Source: Microbacterium phyllosphaerae
GTDB taxonomy: Bacteria > Actinomycetota > Actinomycetes > Actinomycetales > Microbacteriaceae
DNA length: 64,000 bases
Direction: 5' to 3'
Assembly: GCF_017876435.1 (NCBI RefSeq)
Contig: NZ_JAGIOA010000001.1
Location: 3,286,001 to 3,350,000, forward strand
Each line of letters starts with the position of its first letter. Position 1 is the stretch's first letter. The position numbers were made by a program, and so were the translations under genes. Positions 42,261 through 51,367 of this stretch are shown here, piece after piece. The notes beneath the pieces are model-generated. The model did not search any database. It had not been told where the DNA came from and was given only the letters and a program-made list of their open reading frames with translations.

Positions 42261-43805
42261 TCAGCGGCGGCGGGCGCTCGGCGGCGCGTCGACGCCGAGG
42301 GTCTCGCCGCGGAAGAAGGCGGGGCGCTTGATCGCCTGCCAGATCATGATCACGATGCCGATCACGATGATGCCGACGCCGAGGACGAACACGAGGCCGA
42401 GGCCGCCGATGCTCGAACCGCTGCCGTAGGCCGGGTCCATCGAGTCGATGAGCGTGGTCACGAACAGTACCGCGAGGATCGCGCCGCCGACGAGCGGGAA
42501 CAGGAACGTGAAGAAGAAGCTCCTCGCCGAGTCGAACCACTGCTTGCGGAAGTACCAGACGCACGCGAACGCCGTGAGCCCGTAGTAGAAGCAGATCATC
42601 ATGCCGAGTGACAGGATCGTGTCGGTGAGCACGTTCTCGCTCAGCAGGCGCATGACGGCGTAGAAGACGGAGGCGACCACCGCCGACACGATCGTCGAAT
42701 ACCCGGGCGTGAAGAACCGGGGGCTGACCCGTGCGAACTTCTTGGGCAGGGCGCCGTAGTGCCCCATCGCCAGCAGCGTGCGAGCGGGGCCGACAGCCGT
42801 CGACTGCAGCGAGGCCGCGGAGCTCGAGAGCACCGCGAGCGAGACCAGGAACGCGAGCGGGCCCAGGATCGGGTCGGACAGCGCGAAGAACACGTTCGCC
42901 GAGATGTCCTCGTTGGCGAGACCGTAGTCGCCCGTGCCGACGCCTGCGAACATGATCAGGCCGATCGCGAGCAGCAGGTAGAGCGCCACGACGACCACGA
43001 CCGTGACCATCGCCGCGCGACCGGGGGTCTTGGCCGGGTCCTTGGTCTCCTCGTTCATGGTGAGGACGACGTCCCAGCCCCAGAAGATGAAGATCGACAG
43101 CGAGAGGCCGGCCGCGAAGGCGCTGAACGACGGGACCTCGAACGGGTTGAACCACGACCACGAGAACGCGGTGGGCTCGGGGGCGTCGCCCGAGACGGCC
43201 TTGACGATCGCGACCGTCGCGAAGATGACGAGCACGAGCACCTGGAAGCCGACCAGGATGTACTGGAACTTCTGCGTGGTCTGCATGTCGCGGTACGACA
43301 CCAGCGTCGCGCCGAGCATGAAGAGCAGACAGACGACCACGTTGATGATCGGGTTGAACGCCAGATCGGCGATCGCGGGGTTGCCGCTGACCTGGGCGAT
43401 CAGCAGGAAGAGGAACTCGACGGCGATGCCGGCGAGGTTCGACAGCACGATGACCGTGGCGGCGATGAGCCCCCAGCCGGTCATCCAGCCGATCCAGGGT
43501 CCGAACGCCCGCACACCCCAGGTGAACGAGGTGCCGGAATCGGGCATCATGCGGTTGAGCTCGCGGTATCCGAACGCGGTGAGGAGCATCGGGATGAAGC
43601 CGACGAGCATGATCGCGGGCACCTGGGTGCCGACGACCGCGACCGTCGGTCCGAGGGATGCCGTGAGCGTGTATGCGGGGGCGATCGTGGAGACGCCGAT
43701 GACGACGGCGCCGAGCACGCCGACGGCGCCGGCGCTCAGACCCTTCTGGGAGATGCCGGTCGTCACACCGGATTCGGGCTCCGTCGCCCGGTTCGAGCTG
43801 CTCAT
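42261..43805 (-). CDS. APC-family amino acid / polyamine permease
   Basis: The 514-residue, 12-helix APC transporter has helix 1 GAVVIGVSTIAPAYTLTASL and helix 2-3 MMPDSGTSFTWGVRAFGPWI, a pattern common in actinobacterial APC permeases for amines and amino acids. Its place between the oxidase/stress-protein genes and gabD suggests uptake of putrescine or a related amine. ATG at 43805 overlaps the stop of the upstream UspA gene, so translation is coupled. Confidence 0.88.
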   Translation of the reverse strand: MSSSNRATEPESGVTTGISQKGLSAGAVGVLGAVVIGVSTIAPAYTLTASLGPTVAVVGTQVPAIMLVGFIPMLLTAFGYRELNRMMPDSGTSFTWGVRAFGPWIGWMTGWGLIAATVIVLSNLAGIAVEFLFLLIAQVSGNPAIADLAFNPIINVVVCLLFMLGATLVSYRDMQTTQKFQYILVGFQVLVLVIFATVAIVKAVSGDAPEPTAFSWSWFNPFEVPSFSAFAAGLSLSIFIFWGWDVVLTMNEETKDPAKTPGRAAMVTVVVVVALYLLLAIGLIMFAGVGTGDYGLANEDISANVFFALSDPILGPLAFLVSLAVLSSSAASLQSTAVGPARTLLAMGHYGALPKKFARVSPRFFTPGYSTIVSAVVASVFYAVMRLLSENVLTDTILSLGMMICFYYGLTAFACVWYFRKQWFDSARSFFFTFLFPLVGGAILAVLFVTTLIDSMDPAYGSGSSIGGLGLVFVLGVGIIVIGIVIMIWQAIKRPAFFRGETLGVDAPPSARRR

Positions 43806-44689
43806 CAGCGGACTCCTGCTTCGGCGCGGGTGCGCGGGACGACGATCATGGGTACGGGCAGTTCGTGCAGCATCTTCGCTGCGGTGGAGCCCAGGAACAG
43901 GCGGCGGGGCTGCGCCAGACGGCTGGAGCCGACGAGCACGACCTCTCCGGGAAGCCACGAGAGGTTCGCGACCGCGTCCTCGACCGTGTCGCCGGGTGCT
44001 TCCTCGAGCTCGGCGGTGAGCTCGTCAGGGAGCAGACCCTTCGCGGCGGCGAGCACGTCGTGCCCGTGCTCGTTGCCGACCACCCGGATCGCGCCGGTGT
44101 CGAGGCCCGGAGGCACGTCGAACGGCACGAGCGAGACCAGACGCAGGCCGACCCGCGACTCGGTCGCGATCGCCGCAGCCTCGTCGAGCAGGTTGTCGGC
44201 GCCGGGGCGGGTGCCGATCGCGACCGTCAGCCGCGGGAGCACGTGATCGTCCTGCGCGGCCGTGCCCGACGGCGCGAGCGCGACGGGGATCGTCGACGAG
44301 TGCAGCAGCTCGGAGGCGACGCTGCCGAGACGGTGGCGGCCGAAGATGCTGCCGTTGGCCGTGCCGACGACGATCAGGCGCGCATCGAACTCCTCGCCGG
44401 CCGCGATGAGCCCCTCGGCGAACGACTCGGCGAAGCGCACGTGTCCCGTGCGCGTCAGCTCCTGCGGCAGCCGGACGACCGCATCCTCGAGCCACTCCTT
44501 CGCCTGGCGGCGGATGTGGTCCTCGTAGGCGCGCTCCGGCGGCACGGCCGCGCTGCGGGTGCCCTCGAAGGGCAGCACGATCACCAGATGCAGGACCGCG
44601 CCCAGGCTGCGGGCGAGCCGGGCTCCGAGCGCCGCGGCATCCGCTCCCGCATCCGTCGCCGTGTAGCCGACGACGACCGCACCGGTCAT
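43805..44689 (-). CDS. universal stress protein with two UspA domains
   Basis: The 294-residue protein holds two tandem UspA folds: TGAVVVGYTATDAGADA at the start, with its ATP-binding-type GTANGSIFGRHRLGSVASELL (about 115-135), and a second from LTVAIGTRPGADNLL with VGSSRLAQPRRLFLGSTAAKML. The second copy keeps the G-x(2)-G-x(9)-G/S spacing poorly. Its ATG overlaps the amine oxidase stop and its stop overlaps the permease start, so it is locked in the catabolic operon, perhaps as a regulator of the transporter. Confidence 0.88.
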   Translation of the reverse strand: MTGAVVVGYTATDAGADAAALGARLARSLGAVLHLVIVLPFEGTRSAAVPPERAYEDHIRRQAKEWLEDAVVRLPQELTRTGHVRFAESFAEGLIAAGEEFDARLIVVGTANGSIFGRHRLGSVASELLHSSTIPVALAPSGTAAQDDHVLPRLTVAIGTRPGADNLLDEAAAIATESRVGLRLVSLVPFDVPPGLDTGAIRVVGNEHGHDVLAAAKGLLPDELTAELEEAPGDTVEDAVANLSWLPGEVVLVGSSRLAQPRRLFLGSTAAKMLHELPVPMIVVPRTRAEAGVR

Positions 44690-46071
44690 CAGCCGGCCTC
44701 GACCGTGTCGCCCGCTGCGCGGCTCGACTCGACGATGTTCGACGCGACGAGGTGCCCCATGCGGATCGCGCCGTCGACGTGCTGGTAGCCGGCGCCGGCG
44801 AGGTCGCTGCACGCGAAGTGGATCGGTCCGACGGCCGAGCGAAGGTCAGCACCGTAGCGGTGCAGGCCGCCCATGTCGAAGCTCGCGGCGTACGCACCGC
44901 GGGTCCACTCCTCGGTGCCCCAGTCGCTCTCGTAGTAGACGACCGGGTTCTTGGCCTCGGGGCCGTAGTAGTGCGACAACGACTCGAGGATCCGCTCCTT
45001 GCGCTCCTCAGCCGTGAGCGCGAAGAGATCGTCGGCGTTCTGGTCGCTGACGAAGCCCACCAGCGTGCCGCGCTCGTCGCCGTGGTTCGTGTTGTCGTAC
45101 GCCTCGTGCGACAACTCGTACGGGCTGAACGCGGTGCCGCTGAGGCCCTGCTCGCGCCAGAACGGGCGGTCGTAGACGGCGTGCACCTTGATGACGAAGC
45201 CCATCGAGATGTGCTGGTGCATCTGGTGCTGGCGACGCGGCAGCGGCGGCACGAAGGCGATGCGGCTGTAGAGCACCGGAGCGTGGGCGAGGATCGCGAA
45301 GCGCGCACGCACCGTGAGCTCGTCGGTCGTGGCGGTCACGCCGTCGGCGCTCCACTCGAGCGAGCGCACAGGCTGGTTCAGGTAGACGTCGTCGCCGAGG
45401 CGCTCGGCGAGCAGCTGCGGCACCTTCTGCAGGCCGCCGACGACGCGCTTGTCGAGGATGAAGTCGGCGTCGACGAGGTTCGAGTAGGAACCTGCGGATG
45501 CCGCCATCAGCAGCGACTGCAGCAGCGAGAACGAGTGCGTGGGCTTGGTGAGCATCGCGGATCCCGTGGCGAAGGCCAGGTTGCGCACGGCCTCGTCGTC
45601 GTCGGTCTGAGCCCGCAGCCAGGCGTCCCACGTGACGGAGTCCCATTCGGCGGCGTTCGCGTGCGCCCAGGGGCGATCCGGGTCGATCTCGGCGACCATG
45701 GCGTCGAGTCGCTCGGTGATCTCGGCGATGACCGCCTCGGTCTCAGCCGACACCGGGAACATCTCGCCCGTGAAGCGGTGCGTCTGACCGTCGGGGCCGA
45801 CGTACACGCTGTCGCCCTCGCGGTAGCGGCTGTAGGTCTCGAGCCCCAGCTCCTCGATCGTGTCCTTCAGCGCATCCTGATCGGGCGAGACCCACTGGCC
45901 GCCGAGCTCGAGCATCGCGCCGTCGATGACGTCGGTCCACAGACGCCCGCCGACGCGGTCGCGGGCCTCCAGCACGGCCACCGACAGGCCGGCCTTGCGC
46001 AGGTCGTTCGCCGCCGTGAGCCCTGCGGCTCCCGCACCGACGATCAGCACGTCACGAGTGATCTCAGCCAT
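44689..46071 (-). CDS. puo: flavin amine oxidase, putrescine-oxidase-like
   Basis: The 460-residue FAD enzyme has the dinucleotide motif VGAGAAGL (11-18), DRVGGR (38-43), LGGQWVSPDQ and a C-terminal FAD-contact segment GAGYQHVDGAIRMGHLVA. It belongs to the monoamine oxidase family and resembles actinobacterial putrescine oxidases (Rhodococcus, Kocuria), converting putrescine to 4-aminobutanal, NH3 and H2O2. The surrounding GABA genes support putrescine as substrate, though tyramine-type oxidases are close relatives. Confidence 0.83.
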   Translation of the reverse strand: MAEITRDVLIVGAGAAGLTAANDLRKAGLSVAVLEARDRVGGRLWTDVIDGAMLELGGQWVSPDQDALKDTIEELGLETYSRYREGDSVYVGPDGQTHRFTGEMFPVSAETEAVIAEITERLDAMVAEIDPDRPWAHANAAEWDSVTWDAWLRAQTDDDEAVRNLAFATGSAMLTKPTHSFSLLQSLLMAASAGSYSNLVDADFILDKRVVGGLQKVPQLLAERLGDDVYLNQPVRSLEWSADGVTATTDELTVRARFAILAHAPVLYSRIAFVPPLPRRQHQMHQHISMGFVIKVHAVYDRPFWREQGLSGTAFSPYELSHEAYDNTNHGDERGTLVGFVSDQNADDLFALTAEERKERILESLSHYYGPEAKNPVVYYESDWGTEEWTRGAYAASFDMGGLHRYGADLRSAVGPIHFACSDLAGAGYQHVDGAIRMGHLVASNIVESSRAAGDTVEAG

Positions 46072-46102
46072 CTGCTTCTCCTTCGTTGGAAAGTGGGTAG
46101 TG

Positions 46103-46143
46103 CCGGTCGCGATCCGAAATCCCCCGATACGGATCGCGACCGG
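46103..46143 (-). terminator. perfect hairpin between GABA permease and amine oxidase genes
   Basis: A 14-bp perfect stem CCGGTCGCGATCCG/CGGATCGCGACCGG with a 13-nt loop containing AAATCCCCC, in the 80-bp gap inside the cluster. It may be a partial terminator setting two expression levels. Confidence 0.65.
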
Positions 46144-46151
46144 ACGTGTGT

Positions 46152-47630
46152 TCAGGTCGCGACGGCGTCGCTTCCCGATGTCTCAGGCGCCTGTGCGGCG
46201 TTGCGCTTCTTCAGATTGCGGCGCACGAACGGCCAGAAGAGCACGAGCACGCCGGTGGCGATGAGGCTCGTCCAGACCTGGGTGCGTCCGCCCTCGGTCG
46301 TGAGCATCACCACGAGCACCGCGGCGATGCAGGCGATCAGCAGGATGTTGAGCCACGGGTGGAGCCACATCTTGAGCTTGAGGTTCGCGACCTCCTCCGG
46401 CGTCATCTTCTGACGCAGCCGCCACTGGGTCAGCGCGATGAAGACATAGACGAACAGCGCGACGAGACCCGCCGAGTTCATGATGAAGTCGAAGATGCCG
46501 GAGCCGGGCGTGAAGAAGTTGACGAGGGTGGCGATGAGGCCGCCGATGGTCGAGGCGAGCAGCGCCATGACAGGTACGCCGCTCTTCGACTTCTTCGTCA
46601 TGATCTTCGGCGCGAAGCCCTGCTCAGCCAGCGCCGAGAACATGCGCGACGCGGAGTACAGGCCGGAGTTCAGCACCGAGATGACCGCGGTGAAGATGAC
46701 GAGCTGCATGATGATGCTCGCGCCGGGGATGCCGAACTGCTCGAGCGCGTACGTGAACGGCGCGTTCGCGACGTCGGTCGGCACGGGGAGCTCGTCCCAC
46801 GGCACGACGGTGACGATGATGAGCACCGAGCCGACGAAGAACAGCAGGATGCGCCAGATGATCGTGCTCGTGGCCTGGCGGATGCCCTTGGCCGGGTTCT
46901 CGGACTCGGCGGAGGCCATCACCGCGATCTCCGTGCCGAAGTACGAGAAGATCACCAGCGCGACGCCGGTGAACGCGACGCCGTAGCCGTTCGGGGCGAA
47001 ACCGCCGTGCTCCCACAGGTTCGAGACCGAGACCTCGGAGTTCGGCCACAGTCCGAAGGCGAAGAGCAGACCGGCACCGAGGAACACGACGATCGCGAGC
47101 ACCTTGATGCTGGCGAGCCAGAACTCGACCTCGCCGAACGTGCGCACCGAGATGACGTTCGTCCCGACGAAGATCCCGATCAGGATCAGCGACCAGGCCC
47201 ACGACGGCACCACCGGGAACCAGCTGGCCATGGTCTCGCCGCCGAGCACCGCCTCGTAGGCGAGCACGCCGACCCAGAAGTACCAGTACAGCCAGCCCAC
47301 GAGGTAGGCGGCCCAGTTGCCGAGGCCGACCCTGGCGTACTCCATGAACGATCCGATGGCCGGACGCGAGGCCGCCATCTCGCCGAGCATGCGCATGGCG
47401 AGGAACACCAGCAGACCGCCGATGAGGTACGACAGCACGGCGGCGGGTCCGACGGCGCGGATCACGTTGCCGGATCCGACGAAGAGGCTCGCGCCGATGA
47501 TCCCGCCGAGCGTGATCATCGTGACGTGACGGGACCGCAGTTTCTTCGTGCGCGGGTTCGCGCCGGCGAAACCGGCCGACGTCTCAGGAGAGACGGGCCG
47601 ATCCCACTGCGATTCCGGTTCGGTCGACAT
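46152..47630 (-). CDS. gabP: amino acid permease, GABA permease-like (APC/AAT family)
   Basis: The 492-residue transporter has the AAT-subfamily start RHVTMITLGGIIGASLFVGSG and helix 3 EMAASRPAIGSFMEYARVGLG, about 12 helices and a basic cytoplasmic tail. The family includes GabP, AnsP and CycA. Immediate coupling to gabT (stop and start 1 bp apart) points to GABA uptake. Confidence 0.85.
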   Translation of the reverse strand: MSTEPESQWDRPVSPETSAGFAGANPRTKKLRSRHVTMITLGGIIGASLFVGSGNVIRAVGPAAVLSYLIGGLLVFLAMRMLGEMAASRPAIGSFMEYARVGLGNWAAYLVGWLYWYFWVGVLAYEAVLGGETMASWFPVVPSWAWSLILIGIFVGTNVISVRTFGEVEFWLASIKVLAIVVFLGAGLLFAFGLWPNSEVSVSNLWEHGGFAPNGYGVAFTGVALVIFSYFGTEIAVMASAESENPAKGIRQATSTIIWRILLFFVGSVLIIVTVVPWDELPVPTDVANAPFTYALEQFGIPGASIIMQLVIFTAVISVLNSGLYSASRMFSALAEQGFAPKIMTKKSKSGVPVMALLASTIGGLIATLVNFFTPGSGIFDFIMNSAGLVALFVYVFIALTQWRLRQKMTPEEVANLKLKMWLHPWLNILLIACIAAVLVVMLTTEGGRTQVWTSLIATGVLVLFWPFVRRNLKKRNAAQAPETSGSDAVAT

Positions 47631-47631
47631 G

Positions 47632-48993
47632 TCAGGCCGCAGCGAGCGCTGCCGCGACGACGTCGAGGCCCTCGTTCAGAAGGGCGTCGCCGATCGCGAG
47701 CGGCGGCAGGAAGCGGATGACGTTGCCGTACGTGCCGCAGGTGAGGACGATGACGCCCTGGGCGACGCACGCCTTGGCGACGGCTGCGGTGAGCGCGGCA
47801 TCCGGCGCCTTGGTCTCGGGGTCGATGAACTCGGCCGCGATCATCGCGCCGTATCCGCGGATGTCGCCGATGCGGGCATCCTTCTCCTGCATCGCGCCGA
47901 GGCGCTGCGTGAGGATCTCTCCGATCTCGCGTGCACGCTCGATCACGCCGTCGTTCTCGAAGACGTCGATCGCCGCGAGGGCTGCCGCGCAGGCGATCGG
48001 GTTGCCGCCGTAGGTGCCGCCGAGGCCGCCCGAGTGCGAGGCGTCCATGATCTCTGCGCGGCCGGTGACGGCGGCGAGCGGCAGGCCGCCCGCGATGCCC
48101 TTGGCCGTGGTGATCAGGTCGGGCTCGATGCCGAAGATCTCGCTCGCGAACATGTGGCCGGTGCGGGCGAAGCCCGTCTGCACCTCGTCGGCGATGAAGA
48201 CGACGCCGTTCTCGCGGCACCACGAGGCGATCGCCGGCAGGAAGCCCTCGGCGGGGACGATGAAGCCGCCCTCACCCTGGATGGGCTCGATGATCACGGC
48301 GGCGAGGTTGTCGGCGCCGATCTGCTTCTCGAGCTGGAGGATGACGCGGGATGCCGCCTCGGGGCCGGCGAGTCCGTCGCGGAACGGGTAGGACATCGGA
48401 GCGCGGTACACCTCGGGGGCGAACGGACCGAAGCCGCTCTTGTAGGGCATCGACTTGGCGGTCAGCGCCATGGTGAGGTTGGTGCGGCCGTGGTAGCCGT
48501 GGTCGAAGGCGACGACCGCCTGGCGACCGGTGTGCTTGCGGGCGATCTTGATCGCGTTCTCGACGGCCTCGGCGCCGGAGTTGAACAGCGCGCTCTTCTT
48601 CGCGAAGTCGCCGGGCGTGAGGCGGTTGAGTGCCTCGGCCACACCGATGTACGACTCGTACGGCGAGATCATGAAGCAGGTGTGGGTGAACTGCGCGGCC
48701 TGGGCGGCGACGGCGGCCGCGACCTTCGGGTGCGCGTTGCCGACCGTGGTCACGGCGATGCCGGATCCCAGGTCGATGAGCGAGTTGCCGTCGGCGTCGA
48801 CGACCACTCCTCCACCGGCGGCGACGGCCGCGACGGGAACCGTGTGTCCGACTCCGGCTGCCACCGCGTCGGCCTTGCGTGCGAGGATCTCCGCCGACCG
48901 CGGGCCGGGAAGGTCTGTCACGAGGCGACGCTCCTGGGGGAGCTCGGGTCCGCCGAGGGGAACTGCAACAGCTGCGTTGTCGAGGAGTGCCAT
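47632..48993 (-). CDS. gabT: 4-aminobutyrate aminotransferase
   Basis: The 453-residue class III aminotransferase has the PLP lysine K298 in TTAKGIAGGLPL, the phosphate-binding NSGAEAVENAIKIAR (138-152) and FIADEVQTGFARTG (266-279). It moves the amino group of GABA to 2-oxoglutarate, giving succinic semialdehyde for GabD. First gene of the leftward cluster, with TACGCT 7 nt before the ATG (leaderless), and divergent from the PucR-type regulator. Confidence 0.94.
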   Translation of the reverse strand: MALLDNAAVAVPLGGPELPQERRLVTDLPGPRSAEILARKADAVAAGVGHTVPVAAVAAGGGVVVDADGNSLIDLGSGIAVTTVGNAHPKVAAAVAAQAAQFTHTCFMISPYESYIGVAEALNRLTPGDFAKKSALFNSGAEAVENAIKIARKHTGRQAVVAFDHGYHGRTNLTMALTAKSMPYKSGFGPFAPEVYRAPMSYPFRDGLAGPEAASRVILQLEKQIGADNLAAVIIEPIQGEGGFIVPAEGFLPAIASWCRENGVVFIADEVQTGFARTGHMFASEIFGIEPDLITTAKGIAGGLPLAAVTGRAEIMDASHSGGLGGTYGGNPIACAAALAAIDVFENDGVIERAREIGEILTQRLGAMQEKDARIGDIRGYGAMIAAEFIDPETKAPDAALTAAVAKACVAQGVIVLTCGTYGNVIRFLPPLAIGDALLNEGLDVVAAALAAA

Positions 48994-49000
48994 GTGGGCG

Positions 49001-49006
49001 AGCGTA
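49001..49006 (-). promoter_or_regulatory. -10 element (TACGCT) of gabT, leaderless
   Basis: TACGCT ends 7 nt before the ATG at 48993. The CTGTACAA repeats begin about 33 bp upstream, near the expected -35. Confidence 0.6.
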
Positions 49007-49038
49007 CGACCCGAGCGGCGACCGCCGCATTCACCCGG

Positions 49039-49076
49039 CTGTACAATCTGATCGAGATCATCGCCGGTCTGTACAA
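49039..49076. promoter_or_regulatory. pair of CTGTACAA direct repeats, candidate PucR-type regulator sites
   Basis: CTGTACAA occurs at 49039-49046 and 49069-49076, exactly 30 bp apart (about three helical turns, same face), in the divergent region between gabT and the regulator gene. Confidence 0.6.
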
Positions 49077-49109
49077 GTGTGCCGCGCGAGTCGGAGAGGA
49101 GCGCAGGAC

Positions 49110-50618
49110 ATGGATGCCGCCGAGCAGCCCACGCTGCGAGCCCTGCTCAGCCGTCGCGACCTCGGCCTGGGTCTCATCTCGACGGAGGGCGACCTTCCAC
49201 CCGGTGCGCTCGATCACCCCCTGCGCTGGGTGCACAGCTCCGACCTCGCCGACCCGACTCCGTTCCTCGCCGAAGACCTCGCGCTGCTCACCACCGGCAC
49301 CCAGTTCGACGCCGGCACCGACTTCGACGTCTACGTCGGACGCCTCTCCGACCGCGGAGTGCTCGGTCTCGGATTCGGCACGGACGTGCATCGGGCAGGC
49401 ATCCCCGATGAGCTCGTCACCGAATGCGCCCGCCGCGGGATCCCCCTGTTCGAGGTCCCCTATCGCACGCCGTTCATCGCCGTCGCCCGCGCACACTCCG
49501 AGGCGATCGCCGCTCAGGCGTACGCCCGCCGATCGTGGGCGCTCGACACGCAGCGGGCACTGGCACTCGCCGCGCTCCGCCCGCACGGCCTGGATGCGAC
49601 CGTCGCCGAACTCGGCCGACGCCTCGGCGTCTGGGTCGGCATGTACGACGCCTCCGGCGCTCTGCAGCTGTCGCACCCGCGAACGTCTATGTCCGCGGGT
49701 CGGCTGGCTTCGCTCGGCGAGCGGGCCACCGAGGTCCTCACCCGCGGGCTCGAGGCCGGCCAGTCGCTCACGATCGACGAGCAGACGTTCATGCTCTTCA
49801 CGGTCGGCCGCGGTGGACAGCTGCGCGGCGTGATCGCGCTCGCGGTCGATGCGCTCGACCCCGAAGCGCGCACGGTCGTCACCTCGGTGATCGCGATGGC
49901 GGGGCTCGCCCTCGAGCAGAGCGACCAGCTGGCCCGCAGCCGACGCCGCCTCAACTCCCAACTGCTGAGCTCCCTGCTCGACGATGATCCGACTCTCGCC
50001 AGGAGAGTGCTCGGCAGCATGCCCGCCGCGCCCGTCGTGGTGGCGATCGCGGCCGACGCCCCCGCCGGCCCTCTGAGCGACTGGTGGGAGCGGCGACGCT
50101 CGGAGCACGGCACCGCGAGCTTCCTCGCGGAGTCGCCGGAGGGCGTCGTCGTCTGCCTGTCGATGGCCGACGAGTCGCTGCTCGACGAGATCGCCACCCG
50201 CTTCGGCATCCGCATCGGGGCGTCCGGGTCGGAGTCGTACGACGCGTTCTCCCGAGCGCACGCACAGGCGCTCGCTGCGCTGCGCCAGCAGTCGGATGCC
50301 GGGGTGTTCCACTTCGCGGATGCGGCAGGGTCCAGCATCCTCAGCGCACTGGCGACCGACGAGGCGCGGTTGGTCGCCGAATCCCGTCTCGCCCCACTGC
50401 GAGATCACGACGCGCGATCGGGCAGCGACCTCGAAGGCTCACTGCGCGTCTGGCTCGAGCACGACGCAAAAGCCGAACCGGCGGCCGCAGCCCTCGGCGT
50501 GCATCGCCACACGCTCCGATCGCGCATCGCGCAGGCCGGTGCGCTGCTCGCATCCGACCTCTCATCGTTCCCCGCCCGCGCCGAGCTGTGGACGCTGCTG
50601 CAGACCGCGCGGGACTGA
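49110..50618 (+). CDS. PucR-family transcriptional regulator of the GABA cluster
   Basis: The 502-residue protein has an N-terminal PucR domain (LRALLSRRDLGLGLISTEGD, then LRWVHSSDLADPTPFL), a central GAF-like/GGDEF-derived region, and a C-terminal PucR-type helix-turn-helix (AAAALGVHRHTLRSRIAQAG). Relatives activate purine, proline or GABA catabolism in response to the substrate. It is divergent from gabT. ATG at 49110 follows GGAGAGGAGCGCAGGA; the open frame upstream lacks similarity. Confidence 0.87.
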   Translation: MDAAEQPTLRALLSRRDLGLGLISTEGDLPPGALDHPLRWVHSSDLADPTPFLAEDLALLTTGTQFDAGTDFDVYVGRLSDRGVLGLGFGTDVHRAGIPDELVTECARRGIPLFEVPYRTPFIAVARAHSEAIAAQAYARRSWALDTQRALALAALRPHGLDATVAELGRRLGVWVGMYDASGALQLSHPRTSMSAGRLASLGERATEVLTRGLEAGQSLTIDEQTFMLFTVGRGGQLRGVIALAVDALDPEARTVVTSVIAMAGLALEQSDQLARSRRRLNSQLLSSLLDDDPTLARRVLGSMPAAPVVVAIAADAPAGPLSDWWERRRSEHGTASFLAESPEGVVVCLSMADESLLDEIATRFGIRIGASGSESYDAFSRAHAQALAALRQQSDAGVFHFADAAGSSILSALATDEARLVAESRLAPLRDHDARSGSDLEGSLRVWLEHDAKAEPAAAALGVHRHTLRSRIAQAGALLASDLSSFPARAELWTLLQTARD

Positions 50619-50700
50619 ACGCGCCCTCTCGGTCAGCCGGCTGACGTTCTCCCGCCTGGCGGCGAATCCGGATGCCCTCGCCCAGCCATCCGGGGATCGC

Positions 50701-51330
50701 TCAGCCGTCCGTCCCCTCGGCGGGATGCAGGTACCGTCCGACGAACTCCTCGAACAGGGCCACCATGTCGACGGAATCGTCCAGCAGCCACTGCAACTGG
50801 ATGCCGTCCATGACCGCGCTGATCAGGCGCGCCGCGAGCGCGGGGTCGATGTCGTCGCGCACCTCTCCGTCGAGCTGGCCGCTGCGGAGGATCTCCTCGG
50901 CCTCGGCGGCGCGGTCGCGGTACCGGGCGGCGAAGTCGGAGTGCGACGGGTGGCCGGGATCCGTCGCTTCAGCCGAGACGATCGCGTACAGCGACGTCAG
51001 CCCTCTCGACGTCCGGTTGTGGGCGACGACCCGCTTCGCCTGCTCGATCAGCGTGTGCTCCGCGGGATCCCCTGCCGCCTCTCGCACCTTCTCGTCGCGC
51101 TGGTGGATCACCTCGGCGAACAGCTCCTCCTTGTCGGCGAAGTGGTGGAGCAGGCCGGTGGGCGTCACGCCCACGCGCTTCGCGATCTCCCGCAGGGATC
51201 CTCCGCGGAATCCCGTGCGCGAGAAGACCGCGAGCGCTTCGTCGACGATCGCCTGCCGGCGCGCCTGCCCCGTGGCATAGGGGCCTCGGGGCCTGCGCGC
51301 CGGCGTTCCCTGCTGCTCATCCGTGCTCAT
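50701..51330 (-). CDS. TetR-family transcriptional regulator
   Basis: The 209-residue protein has an N-terminal TetR HTH (GGSLREIAKRVGVTPTGLLH, residues 43-62) after a basic arm, then a helical ligand domain. It lies 37 bp downstream of the secreted glucoamylase-like gene in the same direction and may control it. The dyad GACACAACCGTGTC at that gene's promoter is a candidate target. Confidence 0.85.
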   Translation of the reverse strand: MSTDEQQGTPARRPRGPYATGQARRQAIVDEALAVFSRTGFRGGSLREIAKRVGVTPTGLLHHFADKEELFAEVIHQRDEKVREAAGDPAEHTLIEQAKRVVAHNRTSRGLTSLYAIVSAEATDPGHPSHSDFAARYRDRAAEAEEILRSGQLDGEVRDDIDPALAARLISAVMDGIQLQWLLDDSVDMVALFEEFVGRYLHPAEGTDG

Positions 51331-51367
51331 TGCCCGCTCCCGTCGTCGGCGCGGGTGAGGCGGAGCC

